Below, in pieces: positions 24,563-32,673 of a stretch of 64,000 nucleotides of DNA; position 1 is the first letter of the stretch; each line of letters starts with the position of its first letter. Under the pieces are notes generated by a model. The model had not been told where the DNA came from, searched no databases, and saw only the letters and a program-made list of their open reading frames with translations. The position numbers and the translations under genes were made by a program. This stretch comes from Citrobacter rodentium NBRC 105723 = DSM 16636 (GTDB lineage Bacteria; Pseudomonadota; Gammaproteobacteria; Enterobacterales; Enterobacteriaceae): the NCBI RefSeq assembly GCF_021278985.1, contig NZ_CP082833.1, positions 5,022,001 to 5,086,000 on the forward strand. Direction: 5' to 3'.

Positions 24563-25837
24563 TTATTCACCAGACGCCTGCTGCGCTTCCGGCTTGCCGT
24601 AAATCAGCAGCGGTTTGCTTTGACCGCCGATAACCGACTCGTCAATCACCACTTTCTCGACGTCTTCCAGAGAAGGCAGATCGTACATGGTGTCGAGCAG
24701 CGCGGCTTCAACGATAGAACGCAGGCCACGGGCGCCGGTTTTACGCGCCATCGCTTTTTTGGCAATCGCATCCAGCGCTTCGTCACGGAATTCCAGATCC
24801 ACGCCTTCCAGATTAAAGAGCGCCTGATACTGTTTGGTGAGGGCATTTTTCGGCTCTTTGAGGATCTGGATCAGCGCCTCTTCGCTCAGCTCATTCAGCG
24901 TAGCCACAACCGGCAGACGGCCAATGAACTCAGGAATCAGGCCAAACTTGATCAGATCTTCCGGTTCCACCTGCGACAGCAGCTCGCCTTCGCTGGCCTT
25001 ATCGGACTTCGCCTTAACCGTTGCGCCAAAACCAATGCCGGAGCCGGTTTCAACGCGGTTCGCAATCACCTTATCCAGACCAGCGAACGCGCCGCCGCAG
25101 ATAAACAGAATCTTAGAGGTATCGACCTGCAAGAACTCCTGCTGCGGATGTTTACGCCCGCCTTGCGGCGGTACGGCAGCGACCGTCCCTTCAATCAGTT
25201 TCAGCAGCGCCTGCTGTACGCCCTCGCCGGAAACGTCACGGGTAATGGACGGATTGTCGGACTTACGGGAAATCTTATCGATTTCGTCGATATAGACGAT
25301 CCCGCGCTGCGCTTTCTGCACGTCGTAGTCGCATTTCTGCAACAGCTTCTGGATGATGTTCTCCACATCCTCGCCGACGTAACCTGCTTCGGTCAGCGTG
25401 GTAGCGTCCGCCATGGTGAACGGTACGTCCAGCAGGCGCGCCAGCGTTTCCGCCAGCAGCGTTTTACCGGAACCGGTCGGGCCGATCAGCAGAATGTTGC
25501 TTTTGCCCAGCTCGACGCCATTGCTGGTGTCGCCGTTGCGCAGACGCTTATAGTGGTTGTATACCGCAACCGCCAGCACTTTTTTCGCCTGTTCCTGACC
25601 AATGACGTAGTCGTCAAGGTGGTTGCGAATTTCATGTGGCGTCGGCAGCGCGCTACGTTCACGATGCGGCGCGACTTCCTTAATTTCTTCGCGAATGATG
25701 TCGTTGCATAAATCGACGCATTCGTCGCAGATATACACGGATGGACCGGCGATCAGCTTACGCACTTCATGCTGGCTTTTGCCGCAAAAAGAGCAGTACA
25801 ACAGTTTGCCCGAGCCATCTTTGCGTTTATCTGTCAT
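24563..25837 (-). CDS. clpX: ATPase subunit ClpX of ClpXP
   Basis: The 424-residue AAA+ unfoldase recognises tagged proteins (for example ssrA-tagged) and feeds them into ClpP. The N-terminal zinc-binding domain has Cys15, Cys18, Cys37 and Cys40. Walker A is GPTGSGKT, Walker B is IVYIDEIDK, and the pore and ClpP-binding (IGF) loops are present as FGLIPEFIGRLPV and GIGFGATV. It lies downstream of clpP in one operon. Confidence 0.97.
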   Translation of the reverse strand: MTDKRKDGSGKLLYCSFCGKSQHEVRKLIAGPSVYICDECVDLCNDIIREEIKEVAPHRERSALPTPHEIRNHLDDYVIGQEQAKKVLAVAVYNHYKRLRNGDTSNGVELGKSNILLIGPTGSGKTLLAETLARLLDVPFTMADATTLTEAGYVGEDVENIIQKLLQKCDYDVQKAQRGIVYIDEIDKISRKSDNPSITRDVSGEGVQQALLKLIEGTVAAVPPQGGRKHPQQEFLQVDTSKILFICGGAFAGLDKVIANRVETGSGIGFGATVKAKSDKASEGELLSQVEPEDLIKFGLIPEFIGRLPVVATLNELSEEALIQILKEPKNALTKQYQALFNLEGVDLEFRDEALDAIAKKAMARKTGARGLRSIVEAALLDTMYDLPSLEDVEKVVIDESVIGGQSKPLLIYGKPEAQQASGE

Positions 25838-26018
25838 GAGTTAAAACCTCTTCTTTGTTCTTTGTGCCGCACACGACGACGCAAAATGCCATTCTCAGGC
25901 GCAAGTCGCTTTGTCGCGTTGTGCCGCCCTTCATTAGTATATACACAAAATCATTCAGGCTACATGAGACTGAAGCCCGCAGGATGAAGTGTCTGGCGGC
26001 ACACCTGCGCCCCGGGCA

Positions 26019-26642
26019 TCAATTACGATGGGTCAAAATCGAGTCGACTAAGCCATATTCTACCGCCTCGGGTGCCGAGAGGAAGCGATCGCGCTCAGTA
26101 TCACGCTCAATCTGCTCAAGAGATTGACCCGTATGGTGCGCCATAAGTTCATTCATGCGCCCTTTGACTTTCAGAATTTCGCGGGCGTGAATCTCGATAT
26201 CCGTCGCCTGCCCCTGGTACCCGCCCAGCGGCTGGTGGATCATGACGCGTGAGTTCGGCAGGCAGAAGCGTTTCCCTTTCGCCCCGGCGGTCAGCAGAAA
26301 TGCCCCCATCGAAGCCGCCTGCCCCATACAGATGGTGCTGACGTCTGGCTTGATAAACTGCATGGTGTCGTAAATGGACATCCCTGCGGTAATCACCCCG
26401 CCCGGGGAGTTAATATACAGATAGATATCTTTTTCCGGGTTTTCCGCTTCCAGGAACAGCATCTGCGCCACGATCAGGTTAGCCATATGGTCTTCGACCT
26501 GGCCGGTCAGAAAAATGACACGTTCCTTAAGTAGACGGGAATAGATATCAAATGAGCGCTCGCCGCGTGAGGTCTGTTCAATGACCATCGGCACCAGCGC
26601 CATATGGGGTGCAAAGTTATCTCGTTCGCCGCTGTATGACAT
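26019..26642 (-). CDS. clpP: Clp protease proteolytic subunit ClpP
   Basis: The 207-residue precursor is the serine peptidase of the ClpAP and ClpXP complexes. It has the 14-residue propeptide (cleavage before ALVPMVIEQ). The catalytic Ser lies in GQAASMGAFL and the His in VMIHQPLGG. The start at 26642 has GGAGACGG upstream and matches E. coli; the open frame extends 39 codons further without homology. It is the first gene of clpP-clpX, followed by the separately promoted lon. Confidence 0.97.
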   Translation of the reverse strand: MSYSGERDNFAPHMALVPMVIEQTSRGERSFDIYSRLLKERVIFLTGQVEDHMANLIVAQMLFLEAENPEKDIYLYINSPGGVITAGMSIYDTMQFIKPDVSTICMGQAASMGAFLLTAGAKGKRFCLPNSRVMIHQPLGGYQGQATDIEIHAREILKVKGRMNELMAHHTGQSLEQIERDTERDRFLSAPEAVEYGLVDSILTHRN

Positions 26643-26722
26643 TTCCGTCTCCTGGATAAAATTTGAAAAAACCTGCTGTACCGATTGTAACCTTATGGAC
26701 GGATTATCAGCTAGTCCCTCTG

Positions 26723-26751
26723 TTATGGGTACGGCATCGCTATAAATCAAG
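26723..26751 (-). promoter_or_regulatory. candidate heat-shock promoter of clpPX
   Basis: CTTGAT (26746-26751) and CCCATAA (26723-26729) on the minus strand are 16 bases apart and resemble a sigma-32 promoter, consistent with the known heat-shock control of clpP. The -10 is not a full match. Confidence 0.5.
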
Positions 26752-26823
26752 CATAACAATCTTTTGCTGTAACGCTAACACCGAAAAACGCTTTTTCGTA
26801 CCCTTCCATGCAAAAACCGTGAC

Positions 26824-26858
26824 AAAAAAAAGCCCGCCACCTGACGGGGACGGGCCTT
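26824..26858 (-). terminator. tig terminator
   Basis: AGGCCCG and CGGGCTT arms on the minus strand are followed by a T-run (TTTTTTT). It is an intrinsic terminator directly after trigger factor. Confidence 0.85.
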
Positions 26859-26886
26859 TGTGCGAATATCGCGCGATAACGCGCAA

Positions 26887-28185
26887 TTACGCCTGCTGGT
26901 TCATCAGCTCGTTGAAAGTAGTGGCTTTTTCAGTCACTTTCGCTTTCGCCAGAACGGCTTCGACAGCCTGTTCTTCCAGAGCGACGTTACGCATGTTGTC
27001 CATCAACTCTTTATTTTTGCTGTAGAACTCGATCACTTCTTTCGGATCTTCGTAAGCGGAAGCCATCTCTTCGATCAGGCCTTTTACGCGCTCTTCGTCA
27101 GCTTTCAGCTCGTTGGTGCGAATCACTTCGCCCAGCAGCAGGCCGACCACAACGCGACGCTTAGCCTGTTCTTCGAACAGCTCGCGCGGCAGTTCCAGCG
27201 CCTGTTTCTCGTTGCCGCCGAAACGCTGAGCAGCCTGGCGACGCAGAACGTCGATTTCGCTGTCGATCAGCGCGGAAGGAACGTCGATGTCGTTCGCTTT
27301 CACCAGACCTTCGATGGCCTGAGATTTGATGCGGTTACGCACGGCGCCTTTCAGTTCGCGCTCCATGTTCTTACGCACTTCGGTGCGCAGACCGGCAACG
27401 GAACCATCTTCAACGCCGAAACGTTTGATGAACTCTTCGGTCAGCTCCGGCAGTTCACGCTCTTCCACTTTCTTCAGGTTGATCGCGAACTTCGCGGCTT
27501 TACCTTTCAGGTTTTCAGCGTGGTACTCTTCCGGGAAGGTCACGTCGATGGTGAACTCTTCGCCCGCTTTGTGACCTTTGATGCCGTCTTCAAAGCCCGG
27601 GATCATGCGGCCCTGGCCCATTGCCAGAACGAAGTCAGAGGCTTTGCCGCCTTCGAACTCTTCGCCGTCAACGGAACCGGTGAAGTCGAGAGTCACGCGG
27701 TCTTCCGCATCAGCAGCGCCGTCTTTGTCTTTCCAGGTCGCCTGCTGCTTGCGCAGGGTGTCCAGCATCACATCAACGTCAGCGTCGGTGACTTCCACAA
27801 CCGGTTTTTCAACTTCGATCGCTTCCAGACCGGTCAGCTCAACTTCCGGATACACTTCGAACTCTACCGAGTAGGTGAAGTCTTCACCCTGCTTGTATTC
27901 GCCCGGAACGTAAGTCGGCGCACCAGCCGGATTGATTTTTTCTTTGATGATCGCATCAACGAAGTTGCGGCTCATCAGGTCGCCCAGAACGTCCTGGCGA
28001 ACGGATGCGCCATAACGCTGAGCAACAACATTCATCGGTACTTTGCCTTTACGGAAGCCGTCAATACGCACTTTCTTCGCTACGTTGACCAGCTCGCTTT
28101 TAACAGCGGTCTCGATGCTGTCAGCAGCGATAGTAATCGTTACACGGCGGCCAAGGCCTTGAGTGGTTTCAACTGAAACTTGCAT
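26887..28185 (-). CDS. tig: Trigger factor
   Basis: The 432-residue ribosome-associated chaperone meets nascent chains at the exit tunnel. The N-terminal ribosome-binding domain has the signature GFRKGKVPM. The middle FKBP-type peptidyl-prolyl isomerase domain has AEDRVTLDFTGSVDGEEFEG. The C-terminal chaperone arms end in TTFNELMNQQA. Sequence and length are those of E. coli. It lies upstream of clpP on the same strand with a terminator between them. Confidence 0.97.
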   Translation of the reverse strand: MQVSVETTQGLGRRVTITIAADSIETAVKSELVNVAKKVRIDGFRKGKVPMNVVAQRYGASVRQDVLGDLMSRNFVDAIIKEKINPAGAPTYVPGEYKQGEDFTYSVEFEVYPEVELTGLEAIEVEKPVVEVTDADVDVMLDTLRKQQATWKDKDGAADAEDRVTLDFTGSVDGEEFEGGKASDFVLAMGQGRMIPGFEDGIKGHKAGEEFTIDVTFPEEYHAENLKGKAAKFAINLKKVEERELPELTEEFIKRFGVEDGSVAGLRTEVRKNMERELKGAVRNRIKSQAIEGLVKANDIDVPSALIDSEIDVLRRQAAQRFGGNEKQALELPRELFEEQAKRRVVVGLLLGEVIRTNELKADEERVKGLIEEMASAYEDPKEVIEFYSKNKELMDNMRNVALEEQAVEAVLAKAKVTEKATTFNELMNQQA

Positions 28186-28526
28186 CTTGTTACCTCAAAA
28201 AATCACAGTGCTCGGTCAACTCTACTCCGCAAGCACAGATTATTAGCTTCGCGGAACCGGGATGTTCTCTTAATCAATCACATTCCCTGTCGTCAGAATC
28301 ATCCCGAAGACATTCAAATAAGACGCGGCATTATAGCGGCATCACTTTTATGAGTCGAGAACGGTTATTACGCGTTGCTGCGGCTTTTTTCACAATTCCC
28401 GGCTAATTTTGCGCTGAAAACCGCCGGGGGCGAACAAAATTCAGACAAAACAAAACGGCCCGCAGGCCGTTTTCACATAATCTTTAGCAACATACTGGAA
28501 AAACGCCAGCGGTTGCAAATGCGTTT
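28186..28526 (-). promoter_or_regulatory. tig upstream region
   Basis: This 341-base gap lies between bolA and tig. It holds the bolA terminator (28452-28473), an A/T-rich and C-rich stretch, and TTGAGGTAACAAG just before tig as the ribosome binding site. The tig promoter must be here but no convincing -35/-10 pair was chosen. I see no gene in it. Confidence 0.5.
28452..28473 (-). terminator. bolA terminator
   Basis: A perfect 9-bp stem AAAACGGCC / GGCCGTTTT with a 4-base loop, followed by GTTTTG on the minus strand. Confidence 0.8.
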
Positions 28527-28844
28527 TCAGGCGATGCTGCCCGCGCCGCGACACGGCGGTGAAGCAAAGATCGTATCCTGAAGCCCTTCCCATTCCTTGA
28601 TCGTATAGGTGTGCAGCGCCAGCGCGTGGACCGTCGTCGACAGTTCAGCCGTTAACGTACCGTAAATCATCCGGTGGCGGTTTAAAAAGCGCTCGCCCGT
28701 GAAGCGATCGCTGACCAGCACCACCTTAAAATGACTTTCGGAACCGGCCGGAACATTGTGACGATAGCTTTCATCCACAACTTCGAGGAACACGGGTTGG
28801 AACGCCGCCCTTAATTTTTCTTCTATCCGCTCACGTATCATCAT
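28527..28844 (-). CDS. bolA: BolA morphogene / stress regulator
   Basis: The 105-residue protein is BolA, a stationary-phase and stress protein. It affects cell shape and biofilm genes, and it forms iron-sulfur-linked complexes with monothiol glutaredoxin (Grx4). The class II KH-like fold and the FKVVLVSDRF...NRHRMIY segment are intact. Two adjacent ATGs (28844, 28841) can start it. Upstream on the minus strand, CGGTAAAA (28900-28907) resembles the gearbox-type -10 reported for bolA P1. It is divergent from yajG. Confidence 0.94.
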   Translation of the reverse strand: MMIRERIEEKLRAAFQPVFLEVVDESYRHNVPAGSESHFKVVLVSDRFTGERFLNRHRMIYGTLTAELSTTVHALALHTYTIKEWEGLQDTIFASPPCRGAGSIA

Positions 28845-29147
28845 CAAAGTTCTCCTCAACAGCGCTGAGATGTCGCCCATCCCTTTAAATATTAGTCGCT
28901 TTTACCGTTTCCATTACACCAATACAACAAAAATTTAGCCTTCGTCTTATTTTCGTATCTAAGGTCGTAAAGTTAACTGATTTACACCTTCACCGGATTG
29001 CCAAACAGCGAAGTTTGTTCTCCGCCCTGGCGTAAAACGGACAACGCGATGAATTTACATACCTTCCCCACTTCCCCTCGCCGTTAGCGGTGTTATGATG
29101 GCGGGAATTTTTCACTTCCGTGCTGAAGATTTACTGAGAGTCCGAAC
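28845..29147. promoter_or_regulatory. bolA/yajG divergent intergenic region
   Basis: About 300 bases shared by bolA (minus) and yajG (plus). It holds the gearbox-like element for bolA at 28900-28907 and a TTATGAT-like -10 near 29093 for yajG. I see no gene in it. Confidence 0.45.
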
Positions 29148-29726
29148 ATGTTAAAAAAAATCCTCTTTCCGTTAGTCGCTATCTTTATGCTGGCGGGCTG
29201 CGCGACGCCGCCGACCACCATTGACGTGTCGCCTAAAATTACCCTGCCGCAGCAGGACCCGAGCCTGATGGGCGTTACCGTGAGCATCAACGGCGCCGAT
29301 CAGCGTCAGGACCAGGCGCTGGCGAAAGTTACCCGCGACAACCAGCTGGTCACCCTGACCGCCTCCCGCGATCTGCGCTTCTTGTTACAGGAAGTGCTGG
29401 AAAAACAGATGACCGCCCGCGGTTATATGGTCGGGCCGAACGGCGCGGTAAACCTGCAGATTATTGTGAATCAGCTGTATGCCGACGTCTCGCAGGGCAA
29501 CGTTCGCTATAACATCGCCACCAAAGCCGATATCGCCATCATCGCCACTGCGGCAAACGGCAACAAGATGACCAAAAACTACCGTGCCAGCTACTCCATT
29601 GAAGGCGCATTCACCGCGACGAATAAAAATATCGCGAATGCGGTTAACAGCGTGCTGACCGACACTATCGCTGATATGTCTCAGGACACCAGCATCCACG
29701 ACTTTATCAAGCAGAACGCGCGTTAA
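29148..29726 (+). CDS. yajG: Lipoprotein YajG
   Basis: The 192-residue protein matches YajG. It has a signal peptide with lipobox LAGC (Cys18) and no Asp at +2, so it should be an outer-membrane lipoprotein facing the periplasm. The mature part is the YajG/DUF-type domain with LQIIVNQLYADVSQGNVRYN. Function is unknown. It precedes ampG by 42 bases in one transcription unit, so it may relate to peptidoglycan recycling, but this is inference from position. Confidence 0.9.
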   Translation: MLKKILFPLVAIFMLAGCATPPTTIDVSPKITLPQQDPSLMGVTVSINGADQRQDQALAKVTRDNQLVTLTASRDLRFLLQEVLEKQMTARGYMVGPNGAVNLQIIVNQLYADVSQGNVRYNIATKADIAIIATAANGNKMTKNYRASYSIEGAFTATNKNIANAVNSVLTDTIADMSQDTSIHDFIKQNAR

Positions 29727-29768
29727 TTTCTGCCCTCTGGCCCGGCACAACGCCGGGTCAGCCTTTAT

Positions 29769-31247
29769 ATGCCCATGACCCGCTACTTACGCATTTTTCA
29801 GCAACCGAAATCAGCCATTTTGCTGATACTGGGTTTCGCCTCCGGATTGCCGCTCGCGCTCACCTCCGGCACGCTTCAGGCATGGATGACCGTCGAGAAT
29901 ATCGATCTGAAAACCATCGGCTTCTTTTCGCTGGTCGGTCAGGCTTACGTGTTTAAATTTCTCTGGTCGCCGGTAATGGACCGCTACACGCCGCCCTTTC
30001 TGGGACGACGTCGCGGCTGGCTGCTGACCACTCAGATCCTGCTGCTCATCGCCATTGCGGCGATGGGGTTTCTCGAACCGGGCAGCCAGCTACGCTGGAT
30101 GGCGGCGCTGGCGATGGTCATCGCCTTCTGCTCCGCTTCGCAGGACATCGTGTTCGACGCCTGGAAAACCGACGTGTTGGCCGCCGAAGAGCGCGGGGCG
30201 GGCGCGGCGATCAGCGTGCTTGGCTACCGGCTGGGGATGCTGGTTTCCGGCGGGCTGGCGCTATGGCTGGCCGATCGCTGGCTTGGCTGGCAGGGCATGT
30301 ACTGGCTGATGGCCGCGCTGCTGATCCCCTGCATTATCGCCACGCTGCTGGCGCCAGAGCCAACGGATAGCATTCCGGTGCCGAAAACGCTGGAGCAGGC
30401 CGTCGCCGCGCCGCTGCGCGACTTCTTTGGCCGCAATAACGCCTGGCTGATTTTACTGCTTATCATCCTTTATAAGCTTGGCGACGCTTTCGCAATGAGC
30501 CTGACCACCACCTTTTTGATTCGCGGCGTCGGCTTCGACGCCGGTGAGGTCGGCGTGGTGAATAAAACGCTGGGCCTGCTGGCGACCATCGTCGGCGCCC
30601 TGTATGGCGGCCTGTTAATGCAGCGCCTGACGCTGTTTCGCGCGCTGCTGATTTTCGGCATTTTGCAGGGCGTGTCCAACGCGGGTTACTGGCTGCTGTC
30701 GGTGACCGACAAGCATATGATCTCAATGGCGACGGCGGTCTTTTTCGAAAACCTGTGCGGTGGTATGGGAACCTCGGCGTTTGTCGCCCTGCTGATGACG
30801 CTGTGCAACAAATCCTTTTCCGCCACCCAGTTCGCCCTGCTCTCGGCGCTTTCTGCCGTGGGCCGCGTCTATGTGGGTCCCGTGGCGGGCTGGTTTGTCG
30901 AAGCCCACGGCTGGCCGACCTTTTATCTGTTCTCCGTTGTCGCCGCGGTGCCGGGACTGCTTTTGCTGTTAATTTGCCGCCAGACGCTGGAGTTCACGCG
31001 CGAAAACGAGAGCTTTCTGCCGCGCACTGAGTTCCGCTCCGCTTACCGTCTGGCGTTGCGGATGCTAATGGCAGGCAGCGGACTACTGGCCGTCTGGCTG
31101 CTGCTGCTGGCTACCAACGCGCTGGGCCTCACCCACATCGCCTTCCTTGCGCAGCTGCTGGAAACCGCCGTGCTCGTTGCCCTGCTGGGCGTGGTGCTGG
31201 GCGGCGTGCTTGATTATCTGGCGCTGCGGAAAACGCATCTGGCGTAA
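29769..31247 (+). CDS. ampG: Muropeptide permease AmpG
   Basis: The 492-residue inner-membrane protein is the MFS-type transporter that imports GlcNAc-anhydro-MurNAc peptides released during cell-wall turnover. It supplies the recycling pathway and, where present, the AmpR-AmpC induction signal. The family segment PLALTSGTLQAWMTVENIDLK and many hydrophobic helices are present. The N-terminus begins MPMTRYLRIFQQPKS; an alternative ATG two codons later is possible. It is co-directional with yajG. Confidence 0.95.
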   Translation: MPMTRYLRIFQQPKSAILLILGFASGLPLALTSGTLQAWMTVENIDLKTIGFFSLVGQAYVFKFLWSPVMDRYTPPFLGRRRGWLLTTQILLLIAIAAMGFLEPGSQLRWMAALAMVIAFCSASQDIVFDAWKTDVLAAEERGAGAAISVLGYRLGMLVSGGLALWLADRWLGWQGMYWLMAALLIPCIIATLLAPEPTDSIPVPKTLEQAVAAPLRDFFGRNNAWLILLLIILYKLGDAFAMSLTTTFLIRGVGFDAGEVGVVNKTLGLLATIVGALYGGLLMQRLTLFRALLIFGILQGVSNAGYWLLSVTDKHMISMATAVFFENLCGGMGTSAFVALLMTLCNKSFSATQFALLSALSAVGRVYVGPVAGWFVEAHGWPTFYLFSVVAAVPGLLLLLICRQTLEFTRENESFLPRTEFRSAYRLALRMLMAGSGLLAVWLLLLATNALGLTHIAFLAQLLETAVLVALLGVVLGGVLDYLALRKTHLA

Positions 31248-31705
31248 ACGCTGACCTTATTTAGCCGTTGTAATCACCATGCGTAATTATATCGGCTAAA
31301 TAATCAACAGCTGTCAGAAATATTATTTGTTATTTTGTGCGCAATCAGAACTGGAAATTATTGGCGCCTTTAATATATTTTATTTCCCTTACTCGATTCA
31401 GCCTGCCGACATTTATTTTTTGTATTTTATTTGTCTCTTCATTGATAATTAATTGTTAACCAATTGTTTTGATTTTACATTGGTTATATCAATTGCCCTC
31501 CCTGCGTCACCTCTGCTTTCTGTTTCGTTATAACGCGATGTTGCAACAGGTTCTTAATGCTATACTGACATACCTTGCAACATATGTGACACGTGCGGCA
31601 GAACCCGGTAACACAGATCCAATGATGTTTACAGTAATGTAACCTTCCCGTAAAATGCCCACACACTTTAAACGCCACCAGGTCCCGTGGAATTGAGGTC
31701 GTTAA
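31248..31705 (+). promoter_or_regulatory. cyo operon control region
   Basis: This 458-base AT-rich region has no gene. It begins with a perfect 11-bp inverted repeat (TTATTTAGCCG at 31257-31267 and CGGCTAAATAA at 31293-31303). Around 31447-31465 the sequence TTAATTGTTAACCAATTG resembles ArcA-type GTTAATTA boxes, in line with known repression of cyo by ArcA under low oxygen. GAGG lies 9 bases before the cyoA ATG. The exact promoter was not assigned. Confidence 0.5.
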
Positions 31706-32662
31706 ATGAGACTCAGGAAATACAATAAAAGTTTGGGATGGCTGTCATTAATTGCAGGCGCTACGTTACTTAGTGGCTGTAATTCTGCGCTGTTAGATCC
31801 CAAAGGACAGATTGGACTGGAGCAACGTTCACTGATACTGACGGCGTTTGGCCTGATGTTGATTGTCGTTATCCCTGCAATCTTGATGGCGATTGGTTTC
31901 GCCTGGAAGTATCGTGCGAGCAATAAAGATGCGAAGTACAGCCCGAACTGGTCACACTCCAATAAAGTGGAAGCTGTGGTCTGGACGGTGCCGATTCTGA
32001 TTATCCTTTTCCTTGCCGTACTGACCTGGAAAACCACTCACTCCCTCGAGCCAAGCAAACCGCTGGTGCATGACGAGGAGCCGATTACCATCGAAGTCGT
32101 GTCGATGGACTGGAAATGGTTCTTCATCTATCCGGAACAGGGCATTGCAACCGTGAATGAAATCGCCTTCCCGGCGAACACTCCGGTTTACTTCAAAGTG
32201 ACCTCCAACTCGGTGATGAACTCCTTCTTTATCCCGCGTCTGGGTAGCCAGATTTACGCGATGGCCGGTATGCAGACTCGCCTGCATCTGATTGCCAACG
32301 AAGCCGGTACTTACGACGGTATCTCCGCAAGCTACAGCGGACCAGGCTTCTCCGGTATGAAATTTAAGGCTATCGCCACACCGGACCGCGCCGCATTCGA
32401 CCAGTGGGTCGCTAACGCGAAACAGTCTCCGAACGCCATCAACGATATGGCTGCGTTCGAGAAAGTGGCTGCGCCAAGCGAATACAACAAGGTGGAATAC
32501 TTCTCCAACGTGAAACCGGATTTGTTTAAAGACGTTATTAACAAATTTATGGGCCACGGTAAGAGCATGGACATGACGCAACCTGAGGGTGAGCACAGCT
32601 CGCACGAGGGTATGGAAGGCATGGACATGAGCCACGCGGAAGCTGCCAACTCAAGGGGCTGA
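31706..32662 (+). CDS. cyoA: Cytochrome bo3 ubiquinol oxidase subunit II
   Basis: The 318-residue subunit II is a lipoprotein precursor (lipobox LSGC, Cys25) with two transmembrane helices and a periplasmic cupredoxin domain. As in other quinol oxidases, the CuA ligands are absent. The His/Met-rich tail GMEGMDMSHAEAA is typical. It is first in cyoABCDE, the proton-pumping oxidase used at high oxygen. Confidence 0.96.
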   Translation: MRLRKYNKSLGWLSLIAGATLLSGCNSALLDPKGQIGLEQRSLILTAFGLMLIVVIPAILMAIGFAWKYRASNKDAKYSPNWSHSNKVEAVVWTVPILIILFLAVLTWKTTHSLEPSKPLVHDEEPITIEVVSMDWKWFFIYPEQGIATVNEIAFPANTPVYFKVTSNSVMNSFFIPRLGSQIYAMAGMQTRLHLIANEAGTYDGISASYSGPGFSGMKFKAIATPDRAAFDQWVANAKQSPNAINDMAAFEKVAAPSEYNKVEYFSNVKPDLFKDVINKFMGHGKSMDMTQPEGEHSSHEGMEGMDMSHAEAANSRG

Positions 32663-32673
32663 GGAAGAAAACG

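Noticed and set aside
19491..28176. Long plus-strand frames opposite ppiD, lon, clpX and tig (up to 438 codons)
   Set aside because: They follow the codon bias of the real minus-strand genes in reverse; no ribosome binding site or protein-like pattern was seen.
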